Assembly: GCA_017458335.1 (NCBI GenBank)
Contig: JAFTFT010000038.1
Location: forward strand, 62,001 to 126,000
Length of the DNA: 64,000 nucleotides
Source of the DNA: Oscillospiraceae bacterium
GTDB lineage: Bacteria > Bacillota > Clostridia > Oscillospirales > Oscillospiraceae
Direction of reading: 5' to 3'
Part shown: positions 1 through 9,391 of the stretch, piece after piece
Layout: each line of letters starts with the position of its first letter
Numbering within the stretch: the first letter of the stretch is position 1
Translations under genes and position numbers: made by a program
The notes under the pieces: generated by a model
What the model was told of the DNA's origin: nothing
Databases searched by the model: none
The model's input: the letters and a program-made list of their open reading frames with translations, nothing else

Positions 1-3000
1 TCTGGTCTTTAGGAATAAGGTTATATTCCACCATGTAGAAAGAATAATAAGCCTTATCATCCATGGGAATGTTGGTCGCAGTGAAAGTGACCTTACCATT
101 GCCTTCCACAAACGTCAGATCACTGGCATTTTCAATTTGCTCATCATGTGCGTATTTTTTATTCCCATTACCGCCCCAGAACTGAGGGGCCTTGTTTGTG
201 TCCATGGGATCAGGTACATAAACCTTAAAGAGATCGGTATCAAAGTAGTCTTCGATGACAACAGGGTCTTCCTTTACTCCTCCTGCGATCACCCGGAACG
301 TCCACATGGGGTAAGAGACTCCACCAGACTTGCTGCTATCCGTATATTCCGATTCCTTATCAACCGTCTTCTTGTCGCCTGGGCGATACTTGAACACCGT
401 CTTGTCCATCGGCTCAGACGTCGCAGATTTTTCAACACCGTTGATATCAGCTTTATTGGTATGCTTAATCAGCGCCTCGTCAGCGCCCAATTTTGCCTCT
501 GCAATCCAGGACTGGCTGTTCTCAGAGGTCAGTTCAATAGTGAATGTGCGCTGGGCCGTAGCATTCAGTCCTGGGTTAGATTTGTCCCCTGTCGCTTTTC
601 CATCCTTATAAAAGACAAACTCAACCTTGCTGTATCTTTCGTTATCTCCTGCGGTTATTGCCCCTTGATTATCAATAAATTCCTGATAGGTGACAACATC
701 TACCCATTCGTCGTCCTGCAGTCCCACGATCTTGAAAGAGCCCGCTTTGTATCCATCAACAAAGTATTTGCTGTAGTACTGAAGGCGTGGGAGTGTTTCC
801 GTCACAACAAACTTATTATAGTCGCCAGGATCCGCCGTAACCGTAATACTCCAGGATGTTTCAGCTTCAGAAACGTCCTGTCTTGTTTTTGAAATGGTAT
901 ATTTCTGATCTTCCGGCTTGGGGCCTACGTTCGCAGTTCCAGTCGTGTCGCCATTCTTCGTCTCTACGTTGTTCGAGACAGATGTCGGCCCAGACATGCT
1001 ACTGGTGTCAACCGTGGTTTTATAGGTAATCTCATAGGAATAGACGCCGTCTGACTCAGGGATCTGATATGTCCAGCTCTTCTGATTGGCAGGATCAGTA
1101 ATGCCGAGAGCAGCCCATTCAAGCTCCCCACTCCTGCTGGTTACTATAATGCCGTTGGCATCCCTGACCGTCAGGTAGGGCTTGCTGGATGTGTCATAGG
1201 ACATGACAGAGCGCGAACTCTCAGAAATCGAGTCTGTAATGGTGCTCTTGGCAATGGATTCCGTCGGATTTTCATTTACTTTGATCGTCCAGGATACCGT
1301 CTGACTGGTCTCCGAATCAGTGGTTAAACCCGAGGAATACTTGGTGACATTCTTATGCCCAATTTCGCGCTCATAGTGCGTAGCTTCTTTGTCGGGGAAG
1401 TCCTCACTTGTCAGCTTCACGGTATTCCCAGTTTCATCAAAGGTAGCGCTCGTAATGTTATCGATCTTTGATGTGTCAACCTTGCCCCAGTAAGTAATTG
1501 TTATGGTTTCTCCATCCTGCATAGAAACGTTGCTGAGCGAGAATCCTTTATCCGTAAATGTCGGAGCAATCGTCTTTCCGGAGACACTGCTGGTTGCGCT
1601 TGTATTACTCGTGTCAAGCGTAACCGCTGTGCCCTTCACAACGTCATTCAGATTGACAGTTGTCGTACCGTCGGACGTTACGGTAACCGTGTATTTGATT
1701 GCAGGTACATTGTAAGGATTGCCCTCAGCCCCGGCAGCATAGAACTGGCCTGCCTTCTGCACGTTTGCATCATGGTGTTCCTTGCGTGTAATGTCAATAT
1801 CCAGATCCATATCGAAATCGACATGGTTGACATTCTCGTTGAATGTGCCAGTCAAATCAAGGATAATCTTCGTATTGTCAGTCGAAATGAGTTTGCTGAA
1901 GTTCGGATCCTTTGTGTTCCAGGTAAGCTTCAAAGAATTGGTTTCAGGATCGTACACAACTTTGTTCCGATAGACTTTGCCGTCGATACCAAGGCTTAAA
2001 GTAAAGTTTGCATTCGTAGAGTCAAGTTTCACACCATCAGGCAGGCGATATACCATCTCCGTTCCGTCATCCGGGAACTGGAAAAAGTCGTTTTCAGTAA
2101 TCTCCAAATGGAGTGAAAACTTATCTCCATTATCGATTTCCACGCTGCCCGTTTCTCCTGCATTGACAGTCTCTCCATTGACTGTAACGGATATATCCGT
2201 CAACAGGCTGTTCAGATCGGTTGTATACTGAGCGTCTGTAACCCTAATGACATAGGTCTTCTCCCCCATATCCACGGTTAAAGTATAAATGGAGGTAAAT
2301 GCGACATCGCTGTGCAGGGTATATTCATCGTTCGTCTCGGTCAGGTAGAGGGCTTCTGGAATCTCAATACCTTCTTGAAGCTCAAGCGTGGCAGATTTTA
2401 CAATGCCATAGATTCCGAAACGCGCCATCACATCTTCAAGCGCATAGCTGCCCTTACCGGGGAAAGACCATGTGACACCTTCAAAGGTAAAATCAACCGT
2501 ATAGCTCAGCACAAATTCCGAGAAATCAGGCGTCACGAAGGAGACAGAAGAAACCAGTTCGGTTCCGTCTGCCAGTTCACGGCTATCCTTATTCAGCTCC
2601 AGTTCTTCCACAAACCCATCGTGGATATGATACAGATGGAAATCCTTGCCGATGACGCTCTCGGGGAGATTCAGGGACACGGTGAAGCCGTCGAAATCCC
2701 CTGCTTCCACGTTCTCCAGGCTGATGTCGAACACCTGATAGGCTACATCTTCTGCCGCGCCGACAGTATTCTCCACCGCAGCGATGGCGTCTGTGCCCTC
2801 CACGACCTCCGCCTTCGCCTCCGCATCAGTCGGCATCAGCAGTTCTCCGATCGTGCTGATGACGGCATTCTCCGTCTCAACGCTTGTCTCGCCCTCGGCA
2901 TTCACGTCAATGCTGAACACAGCCCCGTCCTGCATAGTGACGACAATCTGGGCATCGCCGTCTCTCAGGACGCGGATCACGTTCCCGTCTGTGACTCTGA

Positions 3001-5026
3001 CAATCTCTTCGTTGGTGCTCGCTACGTTGCTGATCTTGCTGACGAACTCCGCGACGGCCTCATCCTGTTCGTATGCATTCGCGTATACCTTTTCGCTGTC
3101 ATAGCATACACCCAGCTCTTTGAGTACATTGTAGAGGGCAATATCCTGTGCTCCGGGGAAGGAGGCTTCATAGATCTTGCCGTCCACTTCGTACTCAAAG
3201 TCCACCTGATAGGTATAGACAATGGCATAGATGGTGAAGGCGTCGGCGTCGAAGACGACCTCGCTGTTGTCGAACTCGGTTCCCACGGCCTGCTCGATGA
3301 GCTCCGCGGTCTGCTGGGCGACGTCCACATGGACGACATTCGTCTTCTCTTCGGCGTGCTCCGTCGCCGCCGGGGTCATGCTCACACGGATGGGGATCGC
3401 GGGTTCGATCTCATGTCCTTCGGCATCAAAGAAGGTGATGTCGACGGCCTGGACCTCCAAGACCTCGCCGTTCACCGCGTCAGAGACGGTATCCTTCAGG
3501 CTGTTGCCGTTCACGGGGGTGACGGCGATTTTGGTATTCTCAGGGAAGGCGCCCTCGGGGGCTTCGACCGAGACCTTGATTCCGCCGGCGGTTCTCTCCC
3601 AGCTCTGTGCGGGCATGGGAACGGCAGGCGCGGATGTGGCTTCCGTGTCTGTGGTCTCTTCGGTCTCCTGCTTCTCTTCCGTGGTCATAACGATGAGGCC
3701 GGCGGTCTCGTCGTTCAGGTTCTCTTCTGTCGGAACGTAATCCGGGTTCTGCGGCAGAATGCCGTAGCCGACGATCTGCTCGTCGTCCAGATGATAGCCG
3801 AAGGTCGCCACCGCGTTCGTGCGGTCGCCCTCGACGGTGTTGATGGTGCCGTCTTCCGCGTCCACGTGATAGACGATGCCCATATGGTCGATGTTCGTGA
3901 TCTCGTCGTCAACGGTATCAAAGAAGATCAGGTCGCCGACCGCGGGGACATAGTCCCGTCCGGCGAAGAGCTCACCCTTCGAAAAGCTCTCGGCCATGAG
4001 GGCGGCCGTCGGGTTGTTCGGGACATTCTCGACCGGGATGCCGGCATAGCGCAGGCAGAAGGAGACGAACATCGCGCTCCACTCTTCCGCATAGGGGACA
4101 CCGTACCAGGCGCCGTAACGGGTATAGCCGTGCCGGACCCAGGCGTCGCCTGCGTCGTTCAGAATCGCTTCAAAGTTGTTCGGGCTCTCGCCTCTGCCCT
4201 GCTGGGTGGCGGCGACAAGAACGAGGTCTCTGGCCCAGTTGCCGCTGAGCTCAAAATTCTCGAACTCACGGTTCCAGTCCTCGGCGGTCTCGAGATCCGC
4301 GTTCGGGTCGCTGACGGGCATCTCGGGGATGGTACTCTCTTCGGGGACGGCGGTCTTTTCCGGCTCGTCGACGGTGATCTCTTCCGTGCGGATGCAGCCG
4401 GCGTCATGGACATGAACCGGGAGTTCCTGCTTGTCGCAGATCATGACACGCTCGGTGGAGTAGCACTCGTCCGTATGGGTGTGGGCGCCTTCGCCCTCCG
4501 GGATCTCACAGACCAGATCGTACACCGTGGTGAAGCAGTCGGCGGTATGCGTATGCGCGCCGTCCCCTTCCGCCATCGTGCAGATCAGGACGCCGCTGTC
4601 ATTGAAGCAGGTTCCGTTATGGACATGGCCGGGATTCTCTTCCAGACCGCAGACGTTTTCCTCGCGGGCCGCATAACATCCCTCGCCGTGCTGATGACCC
4701 GGGTTCTCGGCCAAAGTGCAGGTGAGCGTACACTGCTCCGCGAAGCACGCCTCCGTGTGGGTGTGCGCCTCGATCTCCGGCAGGGCGCAGACAAGCGTCT
4801 CCCCGTCGTAGCAGTCGTCGTTGTGCACGTGGGCCACCGGCTCCGCCCCCTCATGGGTATAGGGGCAGTCCAGGACCTCTTTGGTATAGGTCTTGGCCAC
4901 CGCCTTCTGGCGGAAACCGGCGAAGGTCCCCAGCGAGACGATCATGGACAGGCACAGAACCATGGCAAGCCATCTGATATGTGCCTTTCTGTTCTTTTCG
5001 ATCCGTTTCAGAAGAGATTCCATCAT
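1..5026 (-). CDS. Giant secreted surface protein, 5' portion (Cys/His repeats, CHAP-like domain, adhesin-type repeats)
   Basis: The reading frame is open from an ATG pair at 5026/5023 to the left window edge: 1675 residues are visible and the C-terminus is missing. A basic N-terminus and a hydrophobic stretch (about residues 18-38) form a signal peptide or anchor. Residues 53-211 hold seven short repeats of the type C-x(5-8)-H-x-H-x(3)-C. Around residues 290-400 lies a CHAP-like amidase fold (EEWSAMFVSFC, VGDLIFFD, DHMGIVYHV), but the expected nucleophilic Cys is Ser317. The rest is beta-rich. Three later segments start alike (VSWTIKV, TSWSITV, MWTFRV near residues 1246, 1388 and 1574), which suggests repeated adhesin modules. 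I infer cell-surface exposure. A sortase signal would lie outside the window. The exact family of the C-terminal modules is not recognised. Confidence 0.85.
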   Translation of the reverse strand, partial: MMESLLKRIEKNRKAHIRWLAMVLCLSMIVSLGTFAGFRQKAVAKTYTKEVLDCPYTHEGAEPVAHVHNDDCYDGETLVCALPEIEAHTHTEACFAEQCTLTCTLAENPGHQHGEGCYAAREENVCGLEENPGHVHNGTCFNDSGVLICTMAEGDGAHTHTADCFTTVYDLVCEIPEGEGAHTHTDECYSTERVMICDKQELPVHVHDAGCIRTEEITVDEPEKTAVPEESTIPEMPVSDPNADLETAEDWNREFENFELSGNWARDLVLVAATQQGRGESPNNFEAILNDAGDAWVRHGYTRYGAWYGVPYAEEWSAMFVSFCLRYAGIPVENVPNNPTAALMAESFSKGELFAGRDYVPAVGDLIFFDTVDDEITNIDHMGIVYHVDAEDGTINTVEGDRTNAVATFGYHLDDEQIVGYGILPQNPDYVPTEENLNDETAGLIVMTTEEKQETEETTDTEATSAPAVPMPAQSWERTAGGIKVSVEAPEGAFPENTKIAVTPVNGNSLKDTVSDAVNGEVLEVQAVDITFFDAEGHEIEPAIPIRVSMTPAATEHAEEKTNVVHVDVAQQTAELIEQAVGTEFDNSEVVFDADAFTIYAIVYTYQVDFEYEVDGKIYEASFPGAQDIALYNVLKELGVCYDSEKVYANAYEQDEAVAEFVSKISNVASTNEEIVRVTDGNVIRVLRDGDAQIVVTMQDGAVFSIDVNAEGETSVETENAVISTIGELLMPTDAEAKAEVVEGTDAIAAVENTVGAAEDVAYQVFDISLENVEAGDFDGFTVSLNLPESVIGKDFHLYHIHDGFVEELELNKDSRELADGTELVSSVSFVTPDFSEFVLSYTVDFTFEGVTWSFPGKGSYALEDVMARFGIYGIVKSATLELQEGIEIPEALYLTETNDEYTLHSDVAFTSIYTLTVDMGEKTYVIRVTDAQYTTDLNSLLTDISVTVNGETVNAGETGSVEIDNGDKFSLHLEITENDFFQFPDDGTEMVYRLPDGVKLDSTNANFTLSLGIDGKVYRNKVVYDPETNSLKLTWNTKDPNFSKLISTDNTKIILDLTGTFNENVNHVDFDMDLDIDITRKEHHDANVQKAGQFYAAGAEGNPYNVPAIKYTVTVTSDGTTTVNLNDVVKGTAVTLDTSNTSATSSVSGKTIAPTFTDKGFSLSNVSMQDGETITITYWGKVDTSKIDNITSATFDETGNTVKLTSEDFPDKEATHYEREIGHKNVTKYSSGLTTDSETSQTVSWTIKVNENPTESIAKSTITDSISESSRSVMSYDTSSKPYLTVRDANGIIVTSRSGELEWAALGITDPANQKSWTYQIPESDGVYSYEITYKTTVDTSSMSGPTSVSNNVETKNGDTTGTANVGPKPEDQKYTISKTRQDVSEAETSWSITVTADPGDYNKFVVTETLPRLQYYSKYFVDGYKAGSFKIVGLQDDEWVDVVTYQEFIDNQGAITAGDNERYSKVEFVFYKDGKATGDKSNPGLNATAQRTFTIELTSENSQSWIAEAKLGADEALIKHTNKADINGVEKSATSEPMDKTVFKYRPGDKKTVDKESEYTDSSKSGGVSYPMWTFRVIAGGVKEDPVVIEDYFDTDLFKVYVPDPMDTNKAPQFWGGNGNKKYAHDEQIENASDLTFVEGNGKVTFTATNIPMDDKAYYSFYMVEYNLIPKDQ

Positions 5027-5240
5027 GACTATATATTGCCCTTTCATTTATTACAAGATCAAGATATAGTTGCAGTCATTTTGATGCTATAATGCAACCT
5101 TAATAATAGCACTTTCGTCAAGTTTTTTCAACATTTTTTCATCCTACGAAGACATTACAATTTATAATAGTTGACTTTGAAAGAACAGGCAATTCTGATT
5201 TCAGGACCATTCTAACATATCCACCGTCAATAAAAGCGTC

Positions 5241-5286
5241 AAAAAACCGCAGGGGGCCGAACATTTTTTTGTCCGGTTCCCTGCGG
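5241..5286 (-). terminator. Rho-independent terminator after the DUF975 gene
   Basis: Read on the minus strand, CCGCAGGGAACCGGAC pairs with the downstream copy ending CCCCCTGCGG and is followed by six T. It sits 30 bp past the stop of the DUF975 gene. The 290-bp gap up to the surface-protein start holds nothing else I recognise. Confidence 0.8.
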
Positions 5287-5315
5287 AATCCGCCATATTA
5301 TGTTTTGCTTCCTGT

Positions 5316-6038
5316 TCAGGCGACCTGCCATTCGCTCCCCTGCGTGCGAATCTGCTCATAATACAGCGCCCTGGCCGTCTCCATATACGGCGTGAGCACG
5401 ACCTGGACCGCGTAGCCCACCACCGGCAGAGAACTCAGCAGCAGCCAGAGGAGAAAAGAGAGATCCAGTTTGAAAAGCTGCGCCTTGTAGCCCTGGGTCA
5501 TGCGCTTGGATTCCCGGATGCAGTCCATGGCGCCAAGCTCCGGATGGTCGATCATGATGTACACCGCAAGGCTGTAGCGGTAGGCCGCGATGATGCCGGG
5601 AATCACGAAGAGGCAGGACCAGAGCATGATGAACAGCGCCTGCAGGATCAGCAGCCAGAGCAGCCGCGGCATCATGCCGAAGCCGTCCAGGAGGTTTCCG
5701 AAGTCCGGGGCGTTCTTCCGGACGGTATTCAGCGTGAAAATGGTGAAGCCCACGCTCACGACGGAGAGCGCAAGATGCAGCAGCACATCGATCAGCGACT
5801 CGCCCGGGCCGGGCATGGCGCGGGACATGAGCTGCATGGCGGCTTCCGTTCTCCCCTCGGACGAGGCCTGAAGAATCCCGGTCATATCTTCATAAGCCAC
5901 GCCGGTCAGGCGCAGCGAGAGGAAGCTGATCAGCACGGAAAGGAGCGTGAAGATCAGGCCGGCCGTGATCAGGCTGGGCTTTGAGGTCCGGATGATCTCC
6001 TTTGCCTGTTGTTTGACTGCGGGACGATCGATCGTCAT
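5316..6038 (-). CDS. DUF975 family integral membrane protein
   Basis: The 240-residue product starts MTIDRPAVKQQAKEII. This N-terminal pattern (a basic amphipathic helix of the form IDR..K..AKE) is typical of DUF975. Four to six hydrophobic segments follow (for example SLITAGLIFTLLSVLISFL and LLWLLILQALFIMLWSCLFV), with the family-like stretch IPGIIAAYRYSLAVYIMIDHP. The start at 6038 is preferred over the upstream in-frame codon at 6083 because the family begins there and GGGAAG lies about 10 bases upstream. Its function is unknown; it is an inner-membrane protein by topology. It is monocistronic, with its own terminator downstream. Confidence 0.75.
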   Translation of the reverse strand: MTIDRPAVKQQAKEIIRTSKPSLITAGLIFTLLSVLISFLSLRLTGVAYEDMTGILQASSEGRTEAAMQLMSRAMPGPGESLIDVLLHLALSVVSVGFTIFTLNTVRKNAPDFGNLLDGFGMMPRLLWLLILQALFIMLWSCLFVIPGIIAAYRYSLAVYIMIDHPELGAMDCIRESKRMTQGYKAQLFKLDLSFLLWLLLSSLPVVGYAVQVVLTPYMETARALYYEQIRTQGSEWQVA

Positions 6039-6120
6039 CTGTAAAGCACTTCCCTGTTCCGCCCGCTTGAGGCGGAGATTCATTCTACTTTATAATATAC
6101 CCTTTAATGAAATGCAGTGC

Positions 6121-6157
6121 CGGTATATCTCCCCGCCGAAGGCGGGGAGATATACCG
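6121..6157. repeat. Intergenic palindrome, CCCCGCC-N3-GGCGGGG family
   Basis: A near-perfect inverted repeat whose arms start cggtatatct, with core ccccgcc-gaa-ggcgggg at 6131-6147. It lies between the divergent DUF975 and GntR genes, so it is not an ordinary 3' terminator. The left flank (aatgaaatgcag) is shared with the copies near 10.95 and 11.03 kb. Confidence 0.8.
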
Positions 6158-6265
6158 CTCCGGAAAATTTGATTCCGTAAAGCAGTATCATTTAAGCGGT
6201 ATCATTATATCGTTTCCCCGTACGGAGATAAAGGACCAATTTATGAATTCTTGGGGAATTTCATC

Positions 6266-6294
6266 TTGCGGCGGGCGCCGAATCGCGGTAGAAT
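6266..6294 (+). promoter_or_regulatory. Probable promoter of the GntR regulator gene
   Basis: TTGCGG at 6266-6271, a 17-bp spacer and TAGAAT at 6289-6294, 22 bp ahead of the start codon. The match is good but not perfect. Confidence 0.5.
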
Positions 6295-6316
6295 GAGACA
6301 AAGGAAGTGACGGCAG

Positions 6317-7045
6317 ATGGATCACTATCAATTGCGGAAAATGATCGAGGCGCAGCCGGAGGCCAAGCTCAAGGACCTGGTTATGCAGCTTCTCTATGAC
6401 GAGATCATCAGTCTGAAGCTCACGCCCGGGACCAGGCTGAACGTCAACCAGATCGCTTCGATTCTCGGGATCTCCCGCACGCCGGTGGCCGAGGCCATCG
6501 TGGGCCTCACGGAGAGCGGCTTCGTGGTGAACCGGCCCGAACAGGCGGGAAGCTTTGTCCTGGAGCTCAGCCTCCCGGATATGATCAGCCTCTACCAGGT
6601 CCGCAACGCCATTGAGAGCGAGGCCGCGTATCTCTGTGCCTACAACGCGGACGACCCGACCATCCGGGAGCTCACCCGCCTCTCGGACGCCTTCCGGGAC
6701 AGCGTGACGATGCGCGACATCCGCGGGATGCGGGACACGGACATGCCCTTTCACCAGCTAATCATCGACGCCTGCGGAAACGCCTATCTGAAGCGCTCGT
6801 ATGAGCAGATCCGGCCCTATCTGACCCGGTATCAGGCCTCGATGCTGGAATTCATCGGGCGGAAGTCCAATTCCGGCAATCCGTGGCTTTCCAGCGTCAA
6901 GTACAATCACACGGCGGTGGTATCGGCGATCCGGATGCGGCTTCCGGATCTTGCGAGGCAGTCGATGGCGGATCACGTGACCTCGAGTCTGAGCTTCACG
7001 AGCATGTCGGGAGAAGGCTTCGATCCGTTTGCTTCCTTAAAATAA
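6317..7045 (+). CDS. GntR family transcriptional regulator, FadR subfamily (FCD domain)
   Basis: 242 residues. The N-terminal winged helix (about 15-85) carries the GntR signature: LTPGTRLNVNQIASILGISR followed by TPVAEAIVGLTESGFV. The all-helical FCD ligand domain (about 90-225) has the expected acidic and His metal or ligand positions (RNAIESEAA, DTDMPFHQLIIDACGN, YNHTAVVSAI). Family members are dimers that sense small carboxylic acids or related metabolites and usually act as repressors. A clear ribosome site (AAGGAAG) precedes the ATG. No metabolic operon is adjacent, so the ligand cannot be guessed. Confidence 0.9.
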   Translation: MDHYQLRKMIEAQPEAKLKDLVMQLLYDEIISLKLTPGTRLNVNQIASILGISRTPVAEAIVGLTESGFVVNRPEQAGSFVLELSLPDMISLYQVRNAIESEAAYLCAYNADDPTIRELTRLSDAFRDSVTMRDIRGMRDTDMPFHQLIIDACGNAYLKRSYEQIRPYLTRYQASMLEFIGRKSNSGNPWLSSVKYNHTAVVSAIRMRLPDLARQSMADHVTSSLSFTSMSGEGFDPFASLK

Positions 7046-7140
7046 TACATACACCGTACCCCGTCTTTACGGCAGTGCTCGTAAAACAGGTTTACAGATA
7101 ATAGTGATTCTGGACAACTGTCTGCCGAGATTGGAAATTG

Positions 7141-7198
7141 AAAAACTGAGATACCCTATATGATAATTACACATCACTATACAGGGTATCTCAGTTTT
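7141..7198. terminator. Bidirectional terminator between convergent genes
   Basis: AAAACTGAGATACCCTATA at 7142-7160 pairs with the complementary copy at 7178-7198. A and T runs at the two ends give a U-tract in both directions. It lies between the convergent GntR and Rpn-like genes. Confidence 0.8.
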
Positions 7199-7293
7199 CT
7201 ATATCCATCGGTTGTCATTTTCTCATGTTGGAGAAAAGGTATCCCTCATCAGGAGAGGGCCACGTCGGAAAAGCCAGCGGAAAGCAGGATGAA

Positions 7294-8142
7294 TCAGTTC
7301 TCTTTCTGTGCGGTTCGCCTTCCTCGGACAGGAACGGTGTATCCGTTGAGAATCATCTGGTTTCTGAATTCGGTTGGCGTCATATTGACTTCTCGAGCAG
7401 CAAAAGGCACGGACATTCCGCCTTTTTGTACATAACCAAAGAGGTTATTCATTTCACGTTGCCGGATTACCTGCTCGAATGCTTTTTCCACTTTTTCACA
7501 CATCTCGAAAACTCCCTTCTCCGTATTGATAAACTGATTCTTCCGGTTTGAAAACTTGGGGAACTTTTCCGGATTCAGTGTTTCCCGGTCTGTGAAGAGC
7601 GCCATCAGATCGGAAACATTGCTGTTGAGTTCATTGTCGTGATTCTTTGCAACTGTGTTTACATAGATTTCTGAAAACCCATTATCAGCCCTGACACCGA
7701 GCTCATCGATCATTCTTGACACATGATAGATCGGCAACCCGCCTTCGAAGATATCAAAACGTGTAATGTAAATCACAATTATCTTGGCAACATCCTTGAA
7801 GTGTGTGCTCTTGGGTGTTTTGTTTGCGGCAATGAGAGCGGCATGGTAACGGACTCTCATCTGATGGTCATCATTGTCCGATTTCTGGACTTCAACATTT
7901 ACATAGGTCCCATCATCCAGGCGGCACAGGCAATCCAACCGAACTGATCTGCCCTGTAGATTCATGATGGAATCTTGGGGAACAACCTCAACCACGGTGA
8001 TATGCTCTCCCAGGATGGTAGAGATGATCTCCTGACAGGTGTCCAACTCTTCACAGATCTTCTGGAACATATCGTCATCCATGGGAACAAGCGTATTGAC
8101 TACACTCCGTACCTCCGGTGAGAACTCTTTTCTTCGAGCCAT
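7294..8142 (-). CDS. Rpn-like PD-(D/E)XK nuclease family protein
   Basis: 282 residues. The N-terminal half fits the PD-(D/E)XK nuclease core of the Rpn/'transposase (putative) YhgA-like/PDDEXK' group: RLDCLCRLDDG (Asp70) followed by YVNVEVQKSDN (Glu84, Gln86), then the helix RVRYHAALI. Such proteins are DNA endonucleases that promote RecA-independent recombination and are usually mobile. The C-terminal part (about 225-282) is helical and basic. The gene is clearly richer in A/T than its neighbours, which suggests horizontal acquisition. The ATG at 8142 has AAGGA 12 bases upstream and a promoter at 8169-8197. Confidence 0.8.
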   Translation of the reverse strand: MARRKEFSPEVRSVVNTLVPMDDDMFQKICEELDTCQEIISTILGEHITVVEVVPQDSIMNLQGRSVRLDCLCRLDDGTYVNVEVQKSDNDDHQMRVRYHAALIAANKTPKSTHFKDVAKIIVIYITRFDIFEGGLPIYHVSRMIDELGVRADNGFSEIYVNTVAKNHDNELNSNVSDLMALFTDRETLNPEKFPKFSNRKNQFINTEKGVFEMCEKVEKAFEQVIRQREMNNLFGYVQKGGMSVPFAAREVNMTPTEFRNQMILNGYTVPVRGRRTAQKEN

Positions 8143-8168
8143 GCCTGATTCACCGTCCTTATGTCGTA

Positions 8169-8197
8169 ATCTTACCGCTACTGTGGTGATAAAGCAA
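8169..8197 (-). promoter_or_regulatory. Promoter of the Rpn-like gene
   Basis: On the minus strand: TTGCTT, a 17-bp spacer and TAAGAT, ending 27 bp before the ATG at 8142. Confidence 0.6.
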
Positions 8198-8395
8198 GGA
8201 GTTTTTTGTTAATTTGCAAAAAGCTATTACATTGACGGCTCAGTCAGCTACCTTGAAGTCATGATGTGGGAGATTCTCGCCTTTATAAGAGATGAAAAAT
8301 TTCACATAGAGGCGTATACTTATTATTTATGGTTGTACAACCGAGGGAGCCGGGAGAAGGAGGAAGTATTATAGATTCATATCTGTTATGAATAA

Positions 8396-9280
8396 TCAGT
8401 CGACGCGCTCGCTGCCCCAGAAGAAGAGGGCCACGGTTCCCGGCCCGGTGTGCGAGCCGATCGTGGTGCCGATGTTGTTGATGACCACCTTCCCGTTCAG
8501 CTTCGGGAAGCGCTCTTCGACCAGATCCGCGACGGCTCTGGCGTCGTCATAGCAGGCGGACATGGAGATGTAGCACTTTCCGCTGTAGTTCAGGCCGCCC
8601 TCGGCGCATTCCTCCATTTTCTTCACGATCTCGCGGATGACCTTTTTCTTCGTGCGGATCTTGAAGCGCGGGATCAGTCGGCCGAGGTTGTCCATGTTCA
8701 TCAGGGGGCAGATCTCCAGCATGCCGCCGAAGACGCCGGCGGTCTTCGAGATTCTTCCGCCCTTGACAAAGAAGGTCAGATCCGTGGAGAAGAACCAGTG
8801 ATGAACCTTCAGGCGGTTCTCTTCGATCCATTTGGCAAGCTCGTCGACGTTCATGCCCTCGTCCCGCTTCGTCGCGGCGGTGTCCATCAGCAGGCCGTAG
8901 CCGGAGGAGGCGCCCAGCGAGTCGATGACATAGATCTTCCGCTCCGGATAGCGCTCGCGGAGAATGGCGGCGGCGTTGCGTGCGGCGTTGATGGTGCCGG
9001 AGATGCCGGAGGAGAGGCTCACGTGGATGATGTCCTTTCCGTCCTCCAGGAAGGGCGTGAAGAAGTCGACATATTCCGCGACGTTCACCTGGGCCGTGCG
9101 GGTGTCGGCGCCCTTCGACATGCGGGCATAGAACTCGTCAAAGGGAATGCTCTCGCCGAGGTCGTCCGGGTATTCGACCCCGTCGATGGCATAGTGGAAG
9201 CAGACATAGTGGATGTCTCTGGCCTGAAAATGCTCCTTGCTCAGGTCGGCCGTGGAGCAGCAGCTGAGAATATAGCTCAT
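8396..9280 (-). CDS. DegV family fatty-acid-binding protein (copy 1)
   Basis: 294 residues of the DegV/FakB fold. The N-terminal domain starts MSYILSCCSTADLSKEHF. The Ser/Thr-rich lipid carboxylate contacts are IHVSLSSGISGT and the Arg-containing FFVKGGRISK. The C-terminal domain carries the family ending TTIGSHTGPGTVALFFWG. In this family (FakB) the protein binds a free fatty acid for phosphorylation by FakA; no fakA is in the window. It lies downstream of a membrane XRE gene and a second DegV gene on the same strand. Confidence 0.9.
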   Translation of the reverse strand: MSYILSCCSTADLSKEHFQARDIHYVCFHYAIDGVEYPDDLGESIPFDEFYARMSKGADTRTAQVNVAEYVDFFTPFLEDGKDIIHVSLSSGISGTINAARNAAAILRERYPERKIYVIDSLGASSGYGLLMDTAATKRDEGMNVDELAKWIEENRLKVHHWFFSTDLTFFVKGGRISKTAGVFGGMLEICPLMNMDNLGRLIPRFKIRTKKKVIREIVKKMEECAEGGLNYSGKCYISMSACYDDARAVADLVEERFPKLNGKVVINNIGTTIGSHTGPGTVALFFWGSERVD

Positions 9281-9350
9281 GGCAGCGGATTCCTTTCAGT
9301 ATTTTGTTAGTCTTACCATATCACAGTCTGCCGGAAAAAGCACTCTACCA

Positions 9351-9391
9351 AAAGAAAACAACGGGCGGAAGAACTCTACCCGTTGTTTTTT
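9351..9391 (-). terminator. Terminator overlapping the stop codon of the XRE gene
   Basis: On the minus strand CAACGGG and CCCGTTG enclose a 13-base loop and are followed by TTTTCTTTT. The left arm begins just before the TAG stop at 9376-9378. It separates the XRE gene from the DegV gene downstream. Confidence 0.7.

Noticed and set aside
2312..5092. Long plus-strand open frame of 926 codons
   Set aside because: It is the antisense shadow of the giant surface protein: the minus strand has signal peptide, repeats and domain structure, and this frame has none.
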